In this document: piece after piece, positions 33,709 to 47,800 of the stretch
Numbering within the stretch: position 1 is the first letter of the stretch
Layout: every line of letters begins with the position of its first letter
Source of the DNA: Apodemus sylvaticus
Taxonomy: Eukaryota > Chordata > Mammalia > Rodentia > Muridae
Direction: 5' to 3'
Length of the DNA stretch: 64,000 nt
Assembly (NCBI RefSeq): GCF_947179515.1
Contig: NC_067472.1
Span: 80,293,981-80,357,980 of the forward strand
Made by a program: the position numbers and the translations under genes
Notes under the pieces: model-generated
Database searches by the model: none
Told to the model about the DNA's origin: nothing
The model's input: the letters and a program-made list of their open reading frames with translations, nothing else

Positions 33709-35361
33709 GTAAGTGCTGTGCTCTGCTCCCCACAGCCCGGCTGCTGGGATGATCAGGGAGTAGCGATGCTGGGATAAAAACATGAGGAAAATAATCTGGT
33801 AGCCCTGACCCAACCATTCAAGACTCTGATCTCACCTTTCTCTACCTCCCCGAAGCGACTCTGCCATTTAGTCAGAGAAGCAGAAGCCTGGGTTCTGAAT
33901 GTGACAGTTCACAGCTAGGCTCCCGTGTGCACTCCAGCACTGGTGTCCATGTCTTCAGGGTGGGAAGAGTGACTGTAACTCACAGGATCCTGAGAGCTGA
34001 GGAGTGACTTCAGCCTAGCGCAGGAAGAGTGCCCAGGGGCCCGTTGTTAGACAGAGGGCAGCTTAGCACATGGGCAGACAGCCATAGATCCAGCCTGCCT
34101 GGTGCGAGGGCCTGCTGTGTGCCCTGTGCTAGCCGTATGCATTTGGAGCATCTCCTTTGCAGGTCACTGGGAGGCGTAAGATGGTACTTGGTGACGGGGC
34201 TTGGCACACACAGATGCCTCCAGTCATTGGAAGGGCAGTGGACGTGATGGGGTCAGTCAAGAAAGCTCTTTAGACTTACAGGAAGCTGACTGTTGAGTGT
34301 CCTCATGGGAGAGTTTGTGAATGAGAAGGAAAGTTGACCCTACTCTACGATGTTACCGTGTTAAGTTCTAGGAAAGTGCAGTGCAAAGTTATTTTCCTTT
34401 CTTAGGAAAGTACCAGTGTGGACTGGAAGGTAGTGCTGTGGGCCGCAGGGTTGCGAGGTGTAGAAGAGGATGGTCAGTGGGAATCAGAGACACTTCACCT
34501 TATGCTGCGTTCCTTTCTAAAGAAGGAAGCTAGACAGGAACATAGTATACTGCTAAGAGTTTTGCTTTCTTTTCCTTCCCAGTAACCCTGACTGTCCTGG
34601 AACTCGCTCTGTAGACTAGGCTGACCTCAAACTTAGAGATGTACGTGCCTCTGCCTCCCGAGTGCCAGGATTAAAGGTGCACAAGCCCCGCCTGGCTGTG
34701 TCAGTGCACTCTTGACTGAAGTGTTTGCTTTGTTCTGCAGTTTTGTTTCCCTTTCTGTATTTCTAATTTTAACAACAACAACAACATGGTTTTAAAAAAG
34801 TGAGCCAAGCAGAAGGAGTGAGGAAGGGGGTATGGGTGGAGGACTGGGAGGAGCAGACATGAGGAAAGCGCTGAGTTAGGGCTCTGTAGAGGTAGGTAGC
34901 GCCCATAGAGAGGGGGGTGCGTGGGCTGAGAGGGGGGCAGAACAGAGAAACGGGCTTCCTTCAAGACCTGCAGAGGGGAGAGAATGTGAGAACACAGCAT
35001 GGAGCCTGTTCTCCAAGCAGAGGGCACGGGTCACTCTAGACCATTCCTGGAGGGAGCGAATGCGCAGAAGCAATCAGAGGCTGGGGGCCTGAGCAGGGCG
35101 GCCTACTGAAGTGTCCTCTGCTCAGGTGCTGTTTCCAGATGGGAAGAGCCCAGCGCCCAGTGCAGACCTCTGGGAGGATTTGAAGCAGGGAACTGTGATC
35201 AGTGTCTGCTTGGGAACTGTCCTCTAGGAAGCCTGTGAGCTGCCTTTGCCTGAGCAGCAGTGGAAGAGGGGTTGGTTGAGACTCTTCACTGAGCAGGAGT
35301 ATCACACCTGTCCTCCATGCTTCAAGCCCCACAGAACTTCATGTCTACCACTCAGCAGCCT

Positions 35362-35421
<60 letters not shown>

Positions 35422-38400
35422 AATGTGAATGTTTCTGTCTCTGCCCCATTTCCCCATATGTACACCCTTACCTGGCTTTACATGGTTGCCGGGGATTTGA
35501 ACCCAGTCCTCATGGCTTGCACTACTAACATTTTCCCAGCTAAGACCCATCTCCCTAATATGAGGCCACCTCTTAGCTATAGGGCAGGGTTTGTTTTCCT
35601 TCTTCCCTTTGGTTTCTTGTTGACAGCACAGTTTTGTGGTGCTGTGCTGGAGCCATATGATGCCTTAGTGCTAGTAATGAAAGCAGTTTTACTTTTATTT
35701 AACCTCTAAGTTGCTATGACCTAATTTAGGAAAGTCCTATATAATTTGTCTAGGAAGTGATTTCATAGCAGTAGCCCCTGTCTGCTTGTTCTGAGACTCC
35801 CCGTGCATACCTGAAATTTAGGCTAGTATTAAACCCCGAGTGTACTGCGCTTTCTCCTGTCCATACACACCCACAGTGACGTCTAGTGTGTGAAGGAAGC
35901 ACAACAGGAGACTCACACTGAGCAGAAGACTAGCAGTGATAAGTCAAGTGAGTGTGTACTCTTGTCTTCATACCACCATACTGCTCTGTACCAAGGTGAC
36001 TGCCACTGCAGGTGACATCAGAAAGTAGCAACTTGGCTGGAGGAAGCCTCTGTGACTTTGTGCACTCTGTCTGTCTATCTGTCTCTCCCTTCAAGCCCCC
36101 CCCCCCACTTTCCTCTTATTTCTGGGTTGTTTGAGACTGGGTTTCTTTATGTAGTCCTGGAACTCACTATGAAGACCAGGCTGGCCTTGAACTCACAGAG
36201 TGGTGGGATTAAATTTTGTGCCACCACGCCTGGCCATGTGCACTATTTTCTATGTTTGCCTATGCTGAGGTAAGCAGGGTATAGCCAGGCTGTTGTTCCC
36301 TGTCTGCCATCCAAGAATTCTTGTTACTGGAGAGATTTTAAAACAACTGATGATGGAACTAAAATGATATAAAAATCAAAAATGCTTACAAGACCCAGTA
36401 TTATTTCTCTTCTATTCTGAAGCACTGCCCAGGAAAGTCCCTTGCACAGTGGGACAAACATTGTAAGAGAAATGTGATACAAAGTAGCGACTGATGTGCA
36501 GGCCACGCCCTGCCATGGCTGTATTCATGCACATTAGAAGCACTGTTTGTCCCAGTTTCTCCTTGTGGCCCTTGGGGGATGTTTATTCCCCATTCTCCTT
36601 GACCTGAAGTCCTGGTGCAGAGCCGTCTGGCTCCTCATAAAGAATCTGGAGACTTGTATATGTTGCTAAAGACCTTGGATTCTATCCAAGGCTTATGTCC
36701 CTGGGCATGTCGATTGTCCAGTGTTAGTGTCTGAGATTGACAGCTCAGCTCTGTGCTAGGGACTGGTGACCTTGAGTCATGAGTCACGTCATGTCTGTAG
36801 AAGCCCCTTGCTGGTCACAGGCACAGGAAGTTTAGAAAACAGAGGTTAGGAGCTAAGTGGAGGATGTCCACATTGGATCTAGGTGGAGTAATGGCGACAT
36901 TTCCTTCTCCAAACAGTCCAGAAAGGACAGAATGTCAGCAAAGGCCAGCGAATTCCGGGGGGACTGACTGGGACCCCCCCCCCCACTAGACAGGCTGCCT
37001 TGTCCATTCTCCAGGACAGGTGTCCAGCAGGTCATTTAAGTTTGACACTGTCTTTGTGAGAGAAGCATCAGATTCCATAAGCTAAAGGGTGACAGTCCCC
37101 CACACTGTCCCAATTCAGGGTGCTAGCTGCGAGTTTCAGGTCACATGTACTTTTGACTGTAAGTCAAGGGCTTCTGTGAGTCCATCTTCCTGCTAGCTAA
37201 TTTTCTAGACTGACCCAGCCCTCAGGAAAGTACTTTGAGATGCACAGGACTGTGGCTGTGGACTGGACATGTCTGCCATAATTGTATAACTCACACATAG
37301 ACAGATAGAGAAAATGTGGAGGGTGGGACTTGGGAGGGGAGATGGTGTGGTGCTCTTGAGCCTTCTAAGTGTGCTGCCCTCCCAGAACATCAGGTTTCTT
37401 TCTGGGGTTCCAGTACTGTTCAGGGGTTTTATGAGGGTCTTATTACATGGGCCTGATTAATTAGAGCATCCTATCTATGACTAACTCACTCTTTAGATCT
37501 TCCTTTTTCTATAGTTTGGGGGGATTCTGATGCTGGCACTGTCTTTCTGGTGACCAGCTCTGTCTTTCTGGTGACCAGCTCCTACCTTGAAACTACCTAG
37601 AGTTTCCTCATTAGAACAAAAGGTATCCTCACCCTGGAAATTCAGGGCTTTTAGGAGTCCTATGCCAGGAACCAGGGGCAGAGGCTGGGTGGTGTTTCTT
37701 GTATGATAGGCAGCAATGGGGCGATACTTCGGCTGTCCTAGCTCAGCTATGCAGGGTGTCAGCCTTGGCAGACTGACCAGGCTGAGATGCAGGCACATCT
37801 AGAACGCTTAAGAGGTACCCAGTGTATCAGGAGGTCTATGTCACCAGAGAAATCACCACTTGAAGTCCAAGAGGTCAGGTAGCTTCTGCGAGGACTGGGA
37901 AGAGTTGCCTCTTCTAAGTTCAAGAACCTCCTGCCATAATTTTAAGTAAGAGATATAAGTTGACATCAGGCTGTTGAGATGATTCAGTGGGTGAAAGTGT
38001 TTCCTTTCCATCAAGTCTGATGACCTGAGTTTAGTCCCCAGTACCTACATGGTGGACGGAGAAAACCAACTCTGACTGCTGCAAAAATAAACAAATGTGA
38101 AAGGAAAATAAAATTTAAAATACATATTAAGCACTCCTAAACCAAATGCTCCACAATCTGGAATCTTTTGAGCACCAGCCTGACACAGTAGAAGTTTCCA
38201 TACTCAGTCTTTCATGTACAACATTCTTTAAGCTGTTAGTGTATAGGAATCCTGAGAGAATTTCATATTTAGACTGGGGTCTCATCCCAAGATGTTGTGT
38301 TGTATAAAGTCAGATATTCCAAAGTCAAAGAGAGGGCCAAATTCTTGTCTGTAATACCGATTTTGCTCTGACTGAGTGAAGTGTGATGAGAAGGGAGTGC

Positions 38401-41400
38401 TATTCCCTTAGTTTATGAGGGCCGCATCCTTGTCATGTCAAAGGCTTTGTGAAGACAGATCACAGACCATGGTTTACCGTGAGCATTCTCAAGCTGATCT
38501 GCTGACTCTAACGCAAAGATGATGCAGCGGGATCAAGTGGGGTCATCTGAAGAATGTTGGGTTAGTTTGGTATTTGTCTTATTTTGGTTTTATTGCCATA
38601 AAGAGACACCATGACCTCATCAACTCTTATAAAGGAAAACATTTAATTTGTGTCTGGCTTACAGTTTCAGAGGTTTAGTCCATTATTGTCATGGGAAACA
38701 TGGCAACATGCTGGGAGACGGTGCTGGAGAAGGCTCTCAGAGGTCTACATCCTGATCCACAAGCAGCAGAAGGAGATTGCGTATAAGTATATAAGAGTAT
38801 ACTATTGAGTATATAAGATATCAAAGCCCATCTCCACAGTGATACACTTCCTCCAAAAGGTCACACCTCCTAGTAGTGACACAACCTATGGCTAAGCATT
38901 CCTATTCAAACTACCATAGTATTTGAAAAGTCAGCTGGTGAGGTCACGGGGCTCAGCTGATAGAGTGCTTACCTGGTACACATGAGGCCTGGGTTGTAGC
39001 CCTGTACTACGTGAGCTGGGTGTGGTGTGCACGCTTGTAATCTCAGCATTTAGGAGGTGGGTGCTGATGATCAGAAGTTCTTCCTTCACTACAGACACAG
39101 TTCAAGGCCAGCCTGGGATACATGATAGAAGAAAAGAAAGTCAACTCATAAAATTATGTAATTCAGCCTCTTAACAATTAGGGTTCCAGGCCAACATCGC
39201 ACACTCATATAAGGTTACTTAAGAAATATCTTACATATTCAAAAATGCTGTAGCTGTGGAATTCAGTGTGAATTTTTAACACACAGAGCATATCAGTTTG
39301 GAGCGGCCACAGCTGAAGTGCACAGTAGCTTCATGAGATAGCTCTAGAAAGTTCCTCAGCTTCTCTCGTAGGAAGCCTGCTCCTGCTTAGATCCAGGCTG
39401 CTTTCAGGAGTGTGCGGAGGCCTGTAAAACTGGTGTTGGGTCCTCGCCGCTCGGAGGAGGTGAGATGAGGTGGAGGTCAGGTGGAGGAGGTGATGTCTGC
39501 TAGGCTTTTCCTCACTAATGTGACCAGTGTGTGTCTTATGGGGAGATGCTTTAGAAGCATTTTTTTCTTTCTTTTTTTAAAATAAAGATTATTTATTTTA
39601 TGCATATGAATATACTGTAGCTGACTTCAGACACACCAGAAGAGGGCATCAGATCCCATTACAGATGGTTGTGAGTCACCATGTGGTTGCTGGGGATTGA
39701 ACTCAGGACCTCTGGAAGAGTAGTCAGTGCTCTTAACTGCTGAGCCATCTCTCTAGCCCCCTAGAAGCATTTTCTACTATGTGTGTGGTATGATGAGTGT
39801 AGGGTTGCTCTGGAGGGTGTGCTTGTGGAGGTAGAGGGTAGCATCTCGTGAGGTCTGCTCTGTCCTTCCTCCTTTCCCTGGGTGCTGGGGATCTCCCACT
39901 TCCATGACACAGGATTCACCAACCGAGCATCTCTGAATGGGAGCCGTTTGGAGACAGGTAAATGTTTGTTCAGTTGACTCTCTGGCTCATAATTCACTAG
40001 GATTTCTCCCTAGATTTGTTGCCTAGGGGCTGCTAGTGCCACTGACATATTGTAATTGATTTTGCTTTTAAGTTTTATGTTAATTTTTAGTAAAGTGGAA
40101 AAATTGTTCTGAAGATAAAATATTCAAAATTTTAGATATAAAAAAATTAAGGGTTGGGCTTAGTGGTGCATACCTTTAATCTTAGCACTTGGGAGGCAGA
40201 GGCAAGCAGATCTCTGAGTTTGAGGCCAGCTTGGTCTATAGAGTGAGTTCCAGGGCAGCTAGGGATACACAGAGAAACCCTGTCTTTAAAAAACAGATAG
40301 ACAGACAGACAACCAGATTGGTAGCTAAAGAGATTGCTTAGGGGTTAAGAGGTCAGGGATGGCTGCTCTTTTTTTGTTTTTTGTTTTTTTTCCCCCTGAG
40401 ATAGAGTCTATATAATCCAGGGTGTTTTGGAACTTACTATGTAGACCAGGCTGGCCTCAAACAGAGTTCCACTTGCTTCTGCTTCCCAAGTGCTGGGATT
40501 AAAGGACTGCACCACCACTCCCAGCATATGGGGTGGCTACTCTTGCAGAGGACATGGGTGTTCAGTTCCCAGTACCCATATTGTGGCTCAAACCAGTAAC
40601 TCCAGTCTAGGAGATCCAGTACCCTTTGCTGACCTCTCTAGCACATGGGACATGTGCTAGACAGACATGCAGACAAAAGACCTCTAGGCACTAAATAAAT
40701 ATATCTAAGAAAATGAAGATTGGAAAACTCTCCAGTAAGCCCAACAAACAAGTCCCTGAGATCTGTGTGAACAGTTTGGTGAACTCAGTATCCATAGGAC
40801 ATGGGCGTCTTCCCGTGTTTGTAAACCTTCCCGGCTTTCCCTGGATTTGATGGTAGCAAGCAGCTGACCCGCCTGCGCCCCTTTCCTTTCTCTCGTGGTG
40901 AGTCACATGCGATGCTGGCATTCTAGCTGTGTCATAGTATGTAAACACATCTTCCCAGAGAGGTCTTAGGAACAATTAGAAGCTAATTCCAAGCAAAATA
41001 TTCTTGTTTTTTTTAGTGAATTTACTGTATACCTGGCCTCCTTGGCTGTGGTGAGCAGTTTCTAAGCTCACTGGAGTTGGGAGAGTGGGTGCTTCCCCTG
41101 GAGGGAGTGTTAGATGGGGTGGAGCTCTGGGCATGGGCCACAGGAGGGTCACTGTACTGGAGTTCATCAGGGAAACTGTGGAGGGAAAGGTATCTGGTTA
41201 AGAGTAAGGAGATCATCCTGAAGGTGGACAAGGCATCTGGCTCTACTCGGGCAACATGGAGGACTAGTCCACTGCGCAAGTGCAGGCCACAGGGGCTCAG
41301 AGAAAGTGAGTGAGTGGCCTGTGCAGAATGGGAACCTAGGGTTACTGTGCCAGTGCATGCCCATACCCACGTCTAGCCCCAGGGATCGCGCGGTGCCTCA

Positions 41401-44400
41401 GACCTGCAGGGTAAGGTACTGAGGATCTGGGCTGCAGAGCAGCTGCTGTGAGCCGGTGCTGTACGTGGAGGAGGAGTGCAGAGGCCTTTTAGGGGCCAAG
41501 GCAGGCTGCTGGCCTGGGGCAGCTGGAAGCAGGCAGACCCTTAGGGACGCACACTGGAGCTGAAGCGGGGAGCTTTCAGGTGTTAAGTAGGTCCTGGCCA
41601 CCCTGAGTCTGTTAGCTCTGGATAAGTGGCTGGTTTCCCGGGCCGGTTGTTAGAGTTGTGATCGGACTTAGCACAGGTCTAGTTGGGGCTTAAGCTGGTT
41701 TCCTGAGCGAGGGCTGTGGCTTACGGGTGGGACCCGGGCGGCTACTCACAGGTAAGCTTCTGTGTATGGCTTTCTGGGGAGAGTGTTCCCATCCTGCCTC
41801 AAGTCAGAAACTAGCTCTTTGTCAGACAGATAACCAGGGAATAGGGTGGATCTGTTTACTTCTTCACAGGAGGGTCTCAGGCCATGTCAGAGTCTGAAGA
41901 CTGGAAGAGCCCTGTGGTGTGTGGTGCCCTGTAGTGGTCTAAGTCAGCTAACAAGCTAAAAAGAAAACCCCAGGGTTTTGTATGTTTGTTTTTAATAAGA
42001 CCCTGCTGATTGTGCAGTTGCTGTGGCCCGCCCTTTTGGGATGCCGTGCTCACAGTGGTATCTCCTGCTGCCATCTGGCCTGGAGGCCCGCCTTGCTCTC
42101 ACAAAACCAGAGAAGAAACTCCATGTTACAGATACAGCAAGATGAGGCGCTCTGGTTTCAGCTGGGCCTCTCGTGCTGCCCTGGTGGCACAGAGCTGTCA
42201 CCATGGCTGCTTCTGTAATGAACGGGTAGATGGACACCTGCTTCAGCAAGAGCAGCCGCACTGGAGTCCAAACTGACACGGTCAACAGTAAAATTCTGCT
42301 GAAAGTGGTTTGCATGTGACGCTTCACGTCAACGTTCAGAACTCAACCAGGATGGGAATATGTCTGTGAGGAGCAGTGCTGCACAGCAGACCTCTGGCCA
42401 GGAGTGTCCTTGCATGGATATATATAGCATGACAGTGCTCAGGGACATTCTGTACACAGGCAGGACTGTTAGGTGCTCTGTAGTGAGCACGTGGTCCTGT
42501 CTTGTTCTGGTGCAGCTGTGTAGATGTGCTCGCTAGAATGTCTGTTAGGTCGTGGTTGCGGCATGCTGGAAACTGGGCCTCTGAACAAAGAAGGCATCTA
42601 AAACCTGAACTCTCGAGCTGGTGGTCCATGCAGAGACTGCGTGAGGACCATGAGCAGTCCATGAGGACAGGCCAGTGAGCAGCACTCCTCCATGGCCTCT
42701 CCAGCAGCTCCTGCTTCCGGGTTTCCGCCTTGAGTTTGTGCCCTGACTTCCTCAGTGATGGACTGTGATATGGAAATGTAAGCTGAGCCCCAACCCTCAC
42801 CCCGGTTGCTTTGGCCATGGTGTTGTATCACAGCAACAGGAAGCCCAGCTAAGCCAGTCCATCTCCTTCCTGCACCCTAGAGTCTATCTATCGAGTCCCA
42901 GGCTGGCTGCTTTCCTCTTCCTTGACTCCTGAAAGTGGAGGAGTTGTTAGGCAGTTGTGAGCCCAAGGATTTTTTGAATCATTGATACAAGGAAGAACAA
43001 CCACAGGGAAGGAGGAGACCAGTGCAGGAGGGCCCATCATTAATGCTGAACCAGAAGGATGGCCCCTGTGTGATTTTGATTCTCTTGGATGTATCAGTAT
43101 GTGTCCATCCTGGGTGGCGATTCCTGAGGGTCTGCTGAGAAAAATGAGCAGTGCTGGGGTGACCTGACATGCTGGCGCTGAGAACTGCCAGGCGTGTTCT
43201 GTGCTTCATGGAAGATGTTTCTTTGTCCTCTCTCGCTGCCTGTGCAGCAGAGCACACAGCTGCACTGCGGTGCCTCTCATTTTTGCGCCTGCATGTCCAA
43301 AGGTCAAGATGGTCTTTCCCTCGGGGCTGATGAGTGATATACTCTGAGAGGGAAACCCAAGGGTCCCCATGCACCTCTGTGTCTGTCCTGCCAGCTCTTC
43401 CCTTGTTCCAGCTCAGTAATTCTCAGCCTGTGGGTCTCAACCTCTTTTGAGATCAAATGACTCTTTTACTACAGGAGTTGCATATCAGATATTTACATTA
43501 TTATTCATAACAGTAGCAAAATTGTAGTTGTGAAGTAGCAATGAAATCATTTTTTGGTTGGGGTCACCACAACATGAGGAACTGTGTTACAGGGTTGCAG
43601 TGTTAGGAAGGCTGGGAATCACTGGAATGAAAGGGTTGCAGCATTGGGAAGGTTGGGAACCATCGCTCCGGCTCCAGTCAGCTCTGCCTGGCACTCGGAC
43701 CTGTAGCAGGGCCTGCCTTGCTAGTAAACTCAGGTGGCCTTCTTGCTGTCACAGGACAACAGTTTGGGCCCCTGAGGCTGATTTTTACTCTTATTTTCTC
43801 TGTCTAAAAATAACATTTCCTATCTTTGGTGATTCGTTTAGAACAAAAATACTTCTTAGCCAGAGGTTAGGGCAGCAGACTTCCTGACCATCTGCTATTA
43901 GGGTCCAATGTGTAGTGAACTGTAAGCCCCACAGCCTGTATAGGCAGGTAGGCTCTGATTTAGCAGGAAGTTCTTTAGTAAAGGCACACTAGATTCAGCT
44001 ATACAAAAGGGAGAAAATACATGTAAGCCAGAGAAAAGCGGTCTCAGAGGGCTAAACTCTCAAGTCCGAGAGGCCTGTTTTGTTTAGTGGGACACCGCCC
44101 TGTGAAGCCGGGCCCCAGGCTCTAACTGGTCCTGTCAAGCCTGTCCTAATGGAAAAGCAGCAGAGCATCTTCCCAGGCCCATGCGGATCTTTCCCTGTCT
44201 ACAGCCCGTCTTGGGGTAGGACCAGACCAGGCTGAGCTGATGCCCTGCATGCCGATGTTGGCCACTTGGCTTCCGGCACATCGTCTCCAACTTCAGCAGC
44301 CTCTCCGGTGACTTCATCCAGGCACTGCAGTTTCTGTGCTCCCCTCCCATCCCCTGGCAGAGCCCCCTTTTTGTGACTGAAGACCGAGACAGCTCTGGGA

Positions 44401-44757
44401 TGTGGTGGGTGAAGGCTCTCAGGTTTTCTCTGCTGAGCGTGTATGGCTTAGTGCCTGGGCTGAGGATCCGGAGTTTGGCAGCCCAACTCTATGTCCAAGT
44501 TAGGGAAACTCTGAGCTGTTTACTCTCTTTAGGCAACCAGTGGAGAAAGAGGACATTAATAATGCACCTGGTAGGGTGGCTGTAATGATAAATGCACCAT
44601 ACCAGTTCCCAGTGTCCAGCAGGCCGTAAGGTGCATTAATTATAGTTTCATGATCACAGCCTAGAAGAAAAACAGGCGCTGCGTGACAAGTAAAGAGACA
44701 GACCCTGGCTAGGCCCAGAGCCTGCTCACCTGGTGGCTGAGCAGACCACATTTCACA

Positions 44758-44812
<55 letters not shown>

Positions 44813-47800
44813 GAGAAGCAGTCTCTGATTGGCTTGTGTGACCCTCGGTGTTTGAAGTATGTCCCATTTTCTCAGTAGGTTCAAGATTCTGAAGAGAGGT
44901 TTGGTGTGAGTAGTGGGAATTAACTTAAATCTTTCACAGTAGAATTTTATGACTGGAAATACTTGCCTTAGCGTCACATGGCACAGTTGGGGGCACACGG
45001 GGCCACATGTAGCTGGCAGGTTTACACACTGTAGCTTCTTGGCCAAGACCTCCTGGAGCAATAGAGACAGAGCAGTGCCCACTTGCTGTTCAAGGGCTGC
45101 AGGGTGGGCAGCAGCACCTTGGGTAACCTTGGTGCTGAGTGGCAGCACCCTCAATCTTGGTAGCACAAGAGAGACCCCAGAGCTGGCAAGCTTAGAGTGG
45201 AGTGTGCTGGGAAGCTTCTAGAAGGACATGGGGGTGCTTGGCATCTGGAGCCAGGCTTGGGATTCCTGGGTGGGTGGCCAGATGTGGTAATTGGTGACCA
45301 CCATGAGGTTACTGTTTGAGATCTCTGGGGGGTAGTGCCGGGAACTCTGGCTAGCTTGTCAGGGCTGAGCCAGGCCAGGAGGCTGAGGAGATTAGAGGAC
45401 ACTGAGAGCTGTGTAGGCCATCTGCAGCAGTTAAGGGAGGGTTTGAGGTAAAAAGTAGCGTTGGCTTTCAGGGATGAAAGGGGAGATGAGCTCACAAAGA
45501 AGCTACTGGCCCTCTTGCTACCAAAGAGAAAAGCCAGTTTGGAGCTAATGAGGTTGTGGGGACCTGTTGGACATGAGGTCATTGGTGGAGGCAGCCGCAT
45601 GGATGTGGCCTTCCTGGGGGATTGTGTGAAAAGAAGGCTGACCTCAGCCCACCCCCCGGAGTACTTGGAAAGTACAGTGTGTTAGCGCGCCTTTGATCTG
45701 CCCACAGAGTAGAGTTTTCTGAATGACACCTTGAGGTGCCTCTTTGGTGGAAAATGTGAATTGTCCCTTTCAGAGGGAGGTGAGATTTGTTCTTTGTGTC
45801 ACATTAGGTGGACTGGGCTGAACCTGATCACAAAGGATCTTGTCACTTACCCAGTGAGGGGTAGTGATGCTAAAAAAACTCGATGTTATAAATGGCTCAG
45901 TAATAGATTTGCTCTGGAGAACTTAAGTCACACAAGTAGAATTTAGCTAAAGGAACACTGCCTTCAAAACACCCAAAAGTAAGTAAGTGGTCTCTAACCG
46001 GGTCTGTTAGAGGTAGGGGAAAGTTAGGGTCCTAGGATGTAAATGCCTGCTTACCAGAAGGACAAGCCTTGAGATTCTATTCCTATAACAAAGGAGACAT
46101 TACTAACTTAGAACCAGCCTTTAGGCCCATCCCCAAAGATATACCTCTAATGGCAGCTCAAAGGGGGCAGTGCAGGATCACAACCATCAATAATCATCAG
46201 TAGTCTGCTAGGTGGATAAGTGGACCTGGGTAACAGCTATTCGAAAAGAACACTTGTGTACGGAAGAGATAGTTTTGGCAGTGTCTTTGCTGTGTAAGTT
46301 TCCCATCTGCCCAAGTGGACAGACTTGCAGTCTCCACCTGTCTCTGTTTAAATTGTTCTAAGTGTGACTTGGGGCTGGGACCTAAAAAAGGTTTTTTGTT
46401 TTTTTTTTTTTTTTTTTAAAAAGAGGTCAGTTTACATAAGTTAGCAAAATCATCTGTTCAAGGCCAGTTATTCCTTGGGTGTTAGCCAGTGCTGGACACA
46501 CCCTTCATTTCTAAGTGTGTAGATAATTCCTCACTGGGAAGGCGTGCTGTTTCTATTACAGTGGCTCTTGAGCACCCGAGTCCCTTGCCAGAATCAGTAT
46601 CAGTCTTCCAGAGTTGGTGCCTGGGGATCAGAGAGGCTCCTCGCCGTGCGTCAGCCATCTTACATGCCCAGGAGAGTGCTTCTTGGGAAAGGCCTCTTCC
46701 ACATCATTTCCTTCCACTTAATAGCTGGTGCCGATTTTTCATTTAGCTTGCATTTATTAAACAAAAGGAAAAAGAGCCAATGCAGCACACGTATGTGACT
46801 ATTACTGTGAACCCATGAGCCTGGGTCTTCATATGCTCTTAATGGTGCATGTCTTCCCCTGCTACCAATACAATCTTTTTTGTCTTTTAAGCTGACTTCA
46901 TTTTTGTTTTACAGTGTTAGAAATGCCCACTTTCTGTGGGAAGCCAAACAGTCAGGGATCAGACCCCGGTGATGACCCTTTAGATGAGTCTTCTTTCTCG
47001 TGCTAGCCTTAGTGGCCTGCATAGTGCGGAGTAACCTGGCCTGTGTCCTGGGTTTGATTTTGTTGTTTTTATTATGGTTTACAGCATAAATGGTGGCATG
47101 GTATCTGTTTCTGTTTTGTTTTTTTCCTGCAGTTTTTTCTCAGTGGTTCTATTTTTTTTAATTAAAAACATTTTTTTTTTTTGCTTATTTTTTTCATGAC
47201 AGGGTTGTTCTGTGTAGCTCTGGCTGTTCTGAAACTCACTTTGTAGACCAGGCTGACTGTTGAACTCAGAAGCCTGCCTGTGCCTCCCAAGTGCTGGGGT
47301 TAAAGGCATGCACTAACACTGCTGGGCATCCCAAAGTAATTTTAAAGTATAAATCTTTTGAAATTATTTTAATAATTGAAAACAGTAATACTCTTGCCTT
47401 GAAAGTATCACATTGCAGATAGGTAATTCCAGCATCTGAAGCTGGCCATATGCCTTCGCTATGTTAAGGAAGGTTCTGTTGCCTCCCCAGGGCTGGCTGT
47501 CCTAGCTGGGGTGTGTGCCGTGTGTCTTCTCCCTGTGCAGCCTCTCCTGGTCTCTCTCACCAGCTAATTAGTTTCTGTTCACCTGAGTCCCCACAACATT
47601 GCTTCGGGATCTCCTTCCCTCCTCAGACTCAGGGCTCTTAAAAAGGTCTCTGTCTGTGGCCTCCTGACAGTGGCATAGCGTGAGCTTCTGCTACAGCCAG
47701 GCTCCCCTAGCTCACACCATCTCTGCCCGTGCTCAGCGGAGCCAGTGGAAGGACACTTGGGCAATAGCCACATGGACTATGCTCAGAACAGGGCTTCTTC

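Noticed and set aside
35246..35709. Frames with ERERERER run
   Set aside because: Translation of the (AG)26 tract.
44753..45166. 137-codon minus-strand frame ending in a poly-alanine run
   Set aside because: The run is the CTG/CAG tract read in the GCA frame; the rest shows no domain and it is antisense in an intron.
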